Shown here piece after piece: positions 6,460 to 9,635 of a stretch of 9,635 nt of DNA. The notes beneath the pieces were generated by a model. The model had not been told where the DNA came from and searched no databases. It saw only the letters and a list, made by a program, of their open reading frames with translations. Every line of letters begins with the position of its first letter. Positions within the stretch are counted from its first letter, which is position 1. Both the position numbers and the translations under genes were made by a program. This DNA comes from an uncultured Coprococcus sp. (GTDB taxonomy: Bacteria > Bacillota > Clostridia > Lachnospirales > Lachnospiraceae). The DNA lies in contig URJU01000077.1 of NCBI GenBank assembly GCA_900548315.1, positions 1 through 9,635 on the forward strand, written 5' to 3'.

Positions 6460-7188
6460 CTATTGCCAAGCTCCGTCAAAAGTGATAACCTGCCCGTTAA
6501 GATATTCTCCGCAGCCTGCAATATGGCAAATGAAATCGGCAGCTTCTTGGACTGTTGCCATGCGGCCGGCTGGAATCTCGTCCTCAAGCATTTTCCGCTC
6601 GTCTGGTGACAGGTGTCCGTTCATTGAAGTATCTACGGCTCCAAAGGCGATCGCATTGACGGTTATGCCACTAGGAGCAAGCTCTTTTCCAAGAGCTCTG
6701 GAAAATGAATTTACAGCACCTTTGGATGCTGAGTAGGCAACCTCACATGATGCTCCGCAGTTTCCCCAAACTGATGATATGTTTATGATGTGTCCGTGGT
6801 GCGCGTGTACCATATGTGGAACCACCCTGTTGCAGCTGTTGAAGACGGAGTATATGTTAGATTTCATAGTGCGGTCAAAGTCGGCGGCGGTCATGTCTGT
6901 GAGCAGCCCTACATAAGATATCCCTGCATTATTTATAAGCAGCTCTATATTACTGCCAAATTTATCTGTTACATTCTGGATAAATTCTCCCATGAAATCC
7001 ATATTTCCAGAGTCGCCGCACATTGCCAGGCAATCAGCGCCATTTGCCAGGAGTTCATCTCTGAGAGACATAAGTTCGTCAGAATGTCTGAAGGAAGTGA
7101 TTGCTATGTTTTTATATGTGTCGGAAAGTTTCAGTGCTGTTGCTCTGCCAATACCTGTAGATGCGCCTATAATTATTGCTGTATCCAA
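6460..7188 (-). CDS. Short-chain dehydrogenase/reductase (FabG-like), TTG start
   Basis: A cytoplasmic NAD(P)H-dependent oxidoreductase of the classical SDR family, 242 residues, the usual length. The cofactor-binding motif GASTGIG is at 8-14 and NNAG at 86-89. The catalytic tetrad is Asn111, Ser139, Tyr152 and Lys156 (NISSV and YSASK). The C-terminus GQVITFDGAWQ matches the FabG-like GQ-x4-DGG ending with one Gly changed to Ala. The usual NAIAPG motif after strand 6 reads NAIAFG (residues 178-183), an unusual Pro-to-Phe change next to the cofactor. The substrate is unknown. 3-Oxoacyl-ACP reductase is the generic name, and the EF-P aminopentanone reductase YmfI is a similar-sized alternative I cannot separate. 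No fatty-acid genes are adjacent. The start codon is TTG (complement of 7186-7188), fixed by a perfect AGGAGG (complement of 7196-7201) 7 bases ahead. Confidence 0.9.
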   Translation of the reverse strand: MDTAIIIGASTGIGRATALKLSDTYKNIAITSFRHSDELMSLRDELLANGADCLAMCGDSGNMDFMGEFIQNVTDKFGSNIELLINNAGISYVGLLTDMTAADFDRTMKSNIYSVFNSCNRVVPHMVHAHHGHIINISSVWGNCGASCEVAYSASKGAVNSFSRALGKELAPSGITVNAIAFGAVDTSMNGHLSPDERKMLEDEIPAGRMATVQEAADFICHIAGCGEYLNGQVITFDGAWQ

Positions 7189-7227
7189 ATTGGTACCTCC
7201 TGAATTTGTGAATAAACATTTAAATAT

Positions 7228-7256
7228 AGTATATCACGCGAATTATATGTTGAAAA
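7228..7256 (-). promoter_or_regulatory. Promoter of the SDR gene, extended -10
   Basis: On the minus strand TTTTCA (7251-7256) is followed after 17 bases by TATACT (7228-7233), with TGA directly before it, giving the extended -10 TGATATACT. The start would be near 7221, about 33 bases before the TTG codon. Its -35 overlaps the -35 of the divergent promoter. Confidence 0.65.
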
Positions 7257-7278
7257 TAAAAAAGCACTTTGGTATACT
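7250..7278 (+). promoter_or_regulatory. Promoter of the LytR_C-domain gene
   Basis: TTGAAA (7250-7255), 17 bases, then TATACT (7273-7278) is a strong sigma-A type promoter. The start would be near 7285, leaving a leader of about 87 bases before ATG 7372. It is back-to-back with the SDR promoter and shares five of its six -35 positions. Confidence 0.7.
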
Positions 7279-7371
7279 CTAGTTGTTTTTGTTGATGATC
7301 CAACAGGCATGCAAAAATAAAGTAAATGTAGTATAAGCAAAATAAAAGCAACAGGATATGGAGGCTGTATA

Positions 7372-7953
7372 ATGGGTAAGAAAGTTATGAAGTTATTTTT
7401 AGATACTATACTCAGAGCTGCGGTTATTATACTGGCAGTTGCCATAGTTGTCATGCTGGTACTTCTGGCGAAGACAATGAGTAAGAGTAAAAAGACAGAT
7501 ACGAATGCAAAGAAAGAGGTTTCCAGTATAGTTACAGAGGAAAACGACCCGTCCGACCCGACATTTGGCGGAGGGGATGCTGCGGACACAACAGATGCAT
7601 CAGCTGATGCATCGTCATCAGACAACACCACAGAAGAGAACTCATCAAGTTCAAAGAACGCAAAGCTCATGGTACTCAACGCATCAGGGGTATCAGGAGT
7701 TGCAGCCACATGGCAGACAACGCTTACTGCAGATGGATATACATCGGTTGATATAGGAACATACCAGGGAGACACACAGTCATCTACTACTGTGTACACA
7801 TCAGATGAATATGACGTAAGTTCTCTGACATCTATTTTGGGCTCAGCATCTACAAGTGCAAGATCTGATATTGATGATTCAATGGCAGATGTGGATATAA
7901 GCGGATCAGATATTGTTGTTGTCATTGGCGTTGACAATGCGGCAAACAACTAA
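7372..7953 (+). CDS. Membrane-anchored LytR C-terminal domain (LytR_C) protein
   Basis: A 193-residue single-pass membrane protein. A short basic N-terminus is followed by one membrane helix (about 12-34). A low-complexity Ser/Thr/Asp/Lys linker runs from about 38 to 97. A LytR_C-like domain follows from about 98 to 187, starting KLMVLNASGVSGVAATWQ and containing GYTSVDIGTY and a closing IVVVIGVD strand. LytR_C domains are found at the end of LytR-CpsA-Psr enzymes and alone in small wall-associated proteins, and their exact role is unclear. There is no catalytic LCP domain here, so it is not a phosphotransferase by itself. By the positive-inside rule the domain should face the cell wall. The start is supported by GGAGG at 7360-7364, 7 bases ahead. 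It is a single-gene unit with its own promoter and terminator. Confidence 0.82.
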   Translation: MGKKVMKLFLDTILRAAVIILAVAIVVMLVLLAKTMSKSKKTDTNAKKEVSSIVTEENDPSDPTFGGGDAADTTDASADASSSDNTTEENSSSSKNAKLMVLNASGVSGVAATWQTTLTADGYTSVDIGTYQGDTQSSTTVYTSDEYDVSSLTSILGSASTSARSDIDDSMADVDISGSDIVVVIGVDNAANN

Positions 7954-7979
7954 TATACAGACATTAAAAAAGTAATTTT

Positions 7980-8029
7980 AAAGGTCTTATCACAGAGCGG
8001 TGGCATCTGCTTGTGATAAGACCTTTTTT
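7980..8029 (+). terminator. Intrinsic terminator of the LytR_C gene
   Basis: A perfect 15-bp stem pairs 7980-7994 with 8012-8026. The 17-base apical region can pair further (AGC at 7996-7998 with GCT at 8009-8011). The T run covers 8024-8029. It lies 26 bases after the stop codon. Confidence 0.92.
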
Positions 8030-8180
8030 GACTGTAGTAAAAAATATGACTGGATTTTTATGTAGTAAATAGAGCCTTTAGTGGTAAAAATCGAAAAAAG
8101 TTGTTATTAAGGAAAATTAATCAAAAAATGATGCAGATAGTAACGAGGTTTGCTTTTTGTCAAGTACATATATGGTTAAA

Positions 8181-8209
8181 TTGAATAGGCAAAAGTTATA
8201 AAATATACT
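8181..8209 (+). promoter_or_regulatory. Probable promoter of the sugar-transporter ATPase gene
   Basis: TTGAAT (8181-8186), 17 bases, then TATACT (8204-8209). The start would be near 8216, giving a leader of about 250 bases before ATG 8467. This is the best two-box match in the AT-rich 8030-8466 gap, where I see no ORF, tRNA or terminator. Confidence 0.6.
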
Positions 8210-8222
8210 GAAAACGTTACTA
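8209..8222 (+). promoter_or_regulatory. cre/LacI-family-like operator 1 over the start site
   Basis: TGAAAACGTTACTA matches the catabolite-responsive consensus TGWNANCGNTNWCA except at two positions in its right arm. It covers about -7 to +7 of the proposed promoter, the position expected for repression by CcpA or another LacI-family protein. The binding protein is inferred, not shown. Confidence 0.45.
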
Positions 8223-8322
8223 AAAAACGGTGAAAACAATGTCATAATGGTGAAGGTTTCACAAAAAACAAAGAGTAAAGCCTATCAAAATGCCTCGAAA
8301 ACCGTCAAAATGTTGTAAAAAA

Positions 8323-8336
8323 TGTGAACGTATACA
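8323..8336 (+). promoter_or_regulatory. cre/LacI-family-like operator 2
   Basis: TGTGAACGTATACA matches TGWNANCGNTNWCA with a single mismatch (A for T at position 10) and is partly palindromic around the central CG. It lies 114 bases downstream of operator 1, inside the leader, so roadblock or looping repression is possible. Confidence 0.5.
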
Positions 8337-8466
8337 TTTTAGACAAAAGTTTAAAAATTTTTTTGAGCAATAATCACATAGAATGAAGAATGTGGATGAT
8401 GTAGAATAACAATAGTTTTTAGGGTGAGCAAAAACAAGATTATATACACTACGGAGGTAATTTCAA

Positions 8467-9414
8467 ATGGCAAGTTTATCACTTAAGAACATTTACAAGG
8501 TATATCCTAACGGATTCAACGCAGTTAAGGACTTCAACCTTGAGATCGAAGACAAGGAGTTCATAATCTTTGTTGGACCATCAGGATGTGGTAAGTCAAC
8601 AACTCTTAGAATGATAGCAGGTCTTGAGGATATCAGCTCAGGTGAGTTATGGATCGGAGACAAGCTTGTAAACGATGTAGAGCCTAAGGATAGAGATATC
8701 GCAATGGTATTCCAGAACTACGCTCTGTATCCACATATGTCAGTATATGATAATATGGCGTTCGGACTTAAGTTAAGAAAGGTTCCAAAGGAGAAGATTG
8801 ACAAGGCAGTACATGAAGCAGCTAAGATTCTTGATATCGAGCATCTTCTTGACAGAAAGCCAAAGGCTTTATCAGGTGGTCAGAGACAGCGAGTTGCTAT
8901 GGGACGTGCTATTGTCCGTGAGCCAAAGGTATTCCTTATGGACGAGCCTCTTTCAAACCTTGATGCTAAGCTTCGTGTTCAGATGCGTGTTGAGATTTCA
9001 AAGCTTCATCAGAGACTTCAGACAACAATCATCTACGTTACACATGATCAGACAGAGGCTATGACACTTGGTACAAGAATCGTAGTTATGAAGGATGGTA
9101 TCATTCAGCAGGTAGATACTCCTCAGAACCTCTACGACAAGCCATGTAACCTCTTTGTTGCTGGCTTCATGGGTATGCCACCTATGAACTTCATCGATTG
9201 TAAGGTTGTTAAGTCTGGCGCAGATGTACTTCTTATGTTTGGTTCACATTCAATCAAGGTTCCAGACAGCAAGGCTGAGAGACTCATCGCACTTGATGCA
9301 ATTGATAAGGAAGTTGTTCTTGGTATTCGTCCAGAGGATATCCATGACTGTCTCTTATACGAGACAGTATCCATGATGAGCAGCTCTTCATTGAGTCATC
9401 ACCAGAGAGCGTAA
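8467..9414 (+). CDS. ugpC: MsmK/UgpC-type carbohydrate ABC transporter ATPase, reading frame broken near its 3' end
   Basis: Cytoplasmic ATPase that powers CUT1-type sugar importers. Visible motifs are Walker A GPSGCGKST (37-45), Q-loop Gln83, signature LSGGQ (135-139), Walker B VFLMDEP (155-161), D-loop SNLD (163-166) and switch His193. From about 235 the regulatory OB/TOBE region of the MalK/MsmK/UgpC group follows, with GIRPEDIHD at 286-294. After that the frame gives 21 unrelated residues and stops at 9414 (315 residues), whereas the family has about 365-380. The break is caused by 29 extra bases at 9348-9376. Without them the protein runs to 9608 with 370 residues and a normal C-terminus. 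No permease or binding-protein gene precedes it, as for shared orphan MsmK-type ATPases that serve several importers. The start is supported by GGAGG at 8453-8457. Codon bias resembles gdhA and suggests high expression. Confidence 0.93.
   Translation: MASLSLKNIYKVYPNGFNAVKDFNLEIEDKEFIIFVGPSGCGKSTTLRMIAGLEDISSGELWIGDKLVNDVEPKDRDIAMVFQNYALYPHMSVYDNMAFGLKLRKVPKEKIDKAVHEAAKILDIEHLLDRKPKALSGGQRQRVAMGRAIVREPKVFLMDEPLSNLDAKLRVQMRVEISKLHQRLQTTIIYVTHDQTEAMTLGTRIVVMKDGIIQQVDTPQNLYDKPCNLFVAGFMGMPPMNFIDCKVVKSGADVLLMFGSHSIKVPDSKAERLIALDAIDKEVVLGIRPEDIHDCLLYETVSMMSSSSLSHHQRA
9339..9376. other. Collapsed Tn5 mosaic-end (tagmentation adapter) insert with 9-bp duplication
   Basis: TATCCATGA occurs at 9339-9347 and again at 9368-9376, exactly 9 bases, flanking the 20-base core CTGTCTCTTATACGAGACAG (9348-9367). 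The first 13 bases of the core equal the start of the synthetic Tn5 mosaic end CTGTCTCTTATACACATCT, and the last 7 equal the end of its reverse complement. The T at position 4 excludes the natural outside end, and TATAC at positions 9-13 excludes the inside end. A 9-bp duplication is the Tn5 signature. The best reading is two sister tagmentation fragments joined through adapter sequence during assembly, not biology. Confidence 0.9.
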
Positions 9415-9608
9415 TCGATGCTAGAATCAACATCTATGAGATGCTTGGTGCTGAGGTTTACTTATACTTTACAATTGATCAGTTTGATATCACAGCAAGA
9501 GTAAATGCTCGTACAACAGCTAGACCTGGCGACACAGTTCAGTTCGCATTCGACTTAAGCAAGATTCATATCTTCGATAAGGAGACTGAGGAGATTCTTG
9601 TTAACTAG
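9375..9608 (+). pseudogene. Out-of-frame C-terminal remainder of the ATPase gene
   Basis: From the GAT at 9375 a different frame gives DEQLFIESSPESVIDAR and continues through INIYEMLGAEVYLYF and ARTTARPGDTVQFAFDLSKIHIFDKETEEILVN (split here) to TAG at 9606-9608. This is the expected end of the MsmK/UgpC regulatory domain and joins GIRPEDIH directly once the 29-base insert is removed. It has no start codon or ribosome binding site of its own. It should be merged with the upstream frame rather than counted as a gene. The last 27 bases of the window (9609-9635) hold nothing I can identify. Confidence 0.88.
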
Positions 9609-9635
9609 TCTATGATAGAATAAGTGGTTTAACTG

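Noticed and set aside
7173..7949. Long minus-strand ORF (258 codons) opposite the LytR_C gene
   Set aside because: It is a shadow of the Ser/Thr/Asp-rich plus-strand gene. It has no recognisable domain and no ribosome binding site, and it runs into the SDR promoter and start region, while the plus frame has a good start, promoter and terminator.
8030..8466. Small RNA gene or hidden peptide in the long AT-rich gap
   Set aside because: No intrinsic terminator, conserved RNA motif or ORF with a ribosome binding site could be supported. The promoter found there fits the downstream ATPase gene.
9348..9367. Tiny native mobile element with 7-bp inverted ends and a 9-bp target duplication
   Set aside because: The core is only 20 bp and matches the engineered Tn5 mosaic end rather than any natural element, so a library artefact explains all features better.

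Overview
The window looks like a chromosomal segment of an anaerobic Firmicute, most likely Lachnospiraceae (Coprococcus/Roseburia-like). The reasons are moderate GC, strong AGGAGG-type ribosome binding sites, and the mix of NADP-type glutamate dehydrogenase, a stand-alone MsmK/UgpC-type sugar-transporter ATPase, and a VTC-domain/DUF4956/beta-helix lipoprotein gene set. The genus is inference only. The two outer genes (gdhA and the ATPase) use a narrow codon set (CTT, AAG, GCT, ACA) typical of high expression. The genes between them use a broader set.

Layout. Positions 2-535 hold the 3' end of gdhA, closed by a clear intrinsic terminator (605-641). A co-directional cluster follows: a VTC-type polyphosphate polymerase domain protein (788-1474), a DUF4956 membrane protein (1538-2218) and a large secreted lipoprotein with a Cthe_2159-like carbohydrate-binding beta-helix (2379-4277). 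A 35-bp degenerate tandem repeat begins inside the end of the DUF4956 gene. Next is a tight pair, a histidine phosphatase (4382-4912) and an ArsP_2-family transporter with a histidine-rich cytoplasmic or external loop (4934-5989). A perfect 17-bp bidirectional terminator (6052-6088) separates this pair from two minus-strand genes, a small zinc-ribbon protein (6096-6341) and an SDR oxidoreductase with a TTG start (6460-7188). The SDR gene and the plus-strand LytR_C-domain membrane protein (7372-7953) diverge from back-to-back promoters whose -35 boxes overlap. A strong terminator (7980-8029) ends that gene. About 435 bp of AT-rich non-coding DNA then carries a good promoter and two cre/LacI-family-like operators ahead of the sugar-transporter ATPase gene (8467 onward).

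The most important observation is in that ATPase gene. Its reading frame is broken by 29 extra bases at 9348-9376. These are a 20-bp core made of two collapsed Tn5 mosaic ends plus one copy of a 9-bp flanking duplication. The match is to the synthetic hyperactive mosaic end used in tagmentation (Nextera) libraries, not to natural IS50 ends, and Tn5 makes exactly 9-bp target duplications. Removing the 29 bases restores a normal 370-residue protein ending at 9608. I therefore read this as a sequencing/assembly artefact, not a real pseudogene or a new mobile element. The best candidate for poorly described biology is the VTC/DUF4956/beta-helix lipoprotein cluster.
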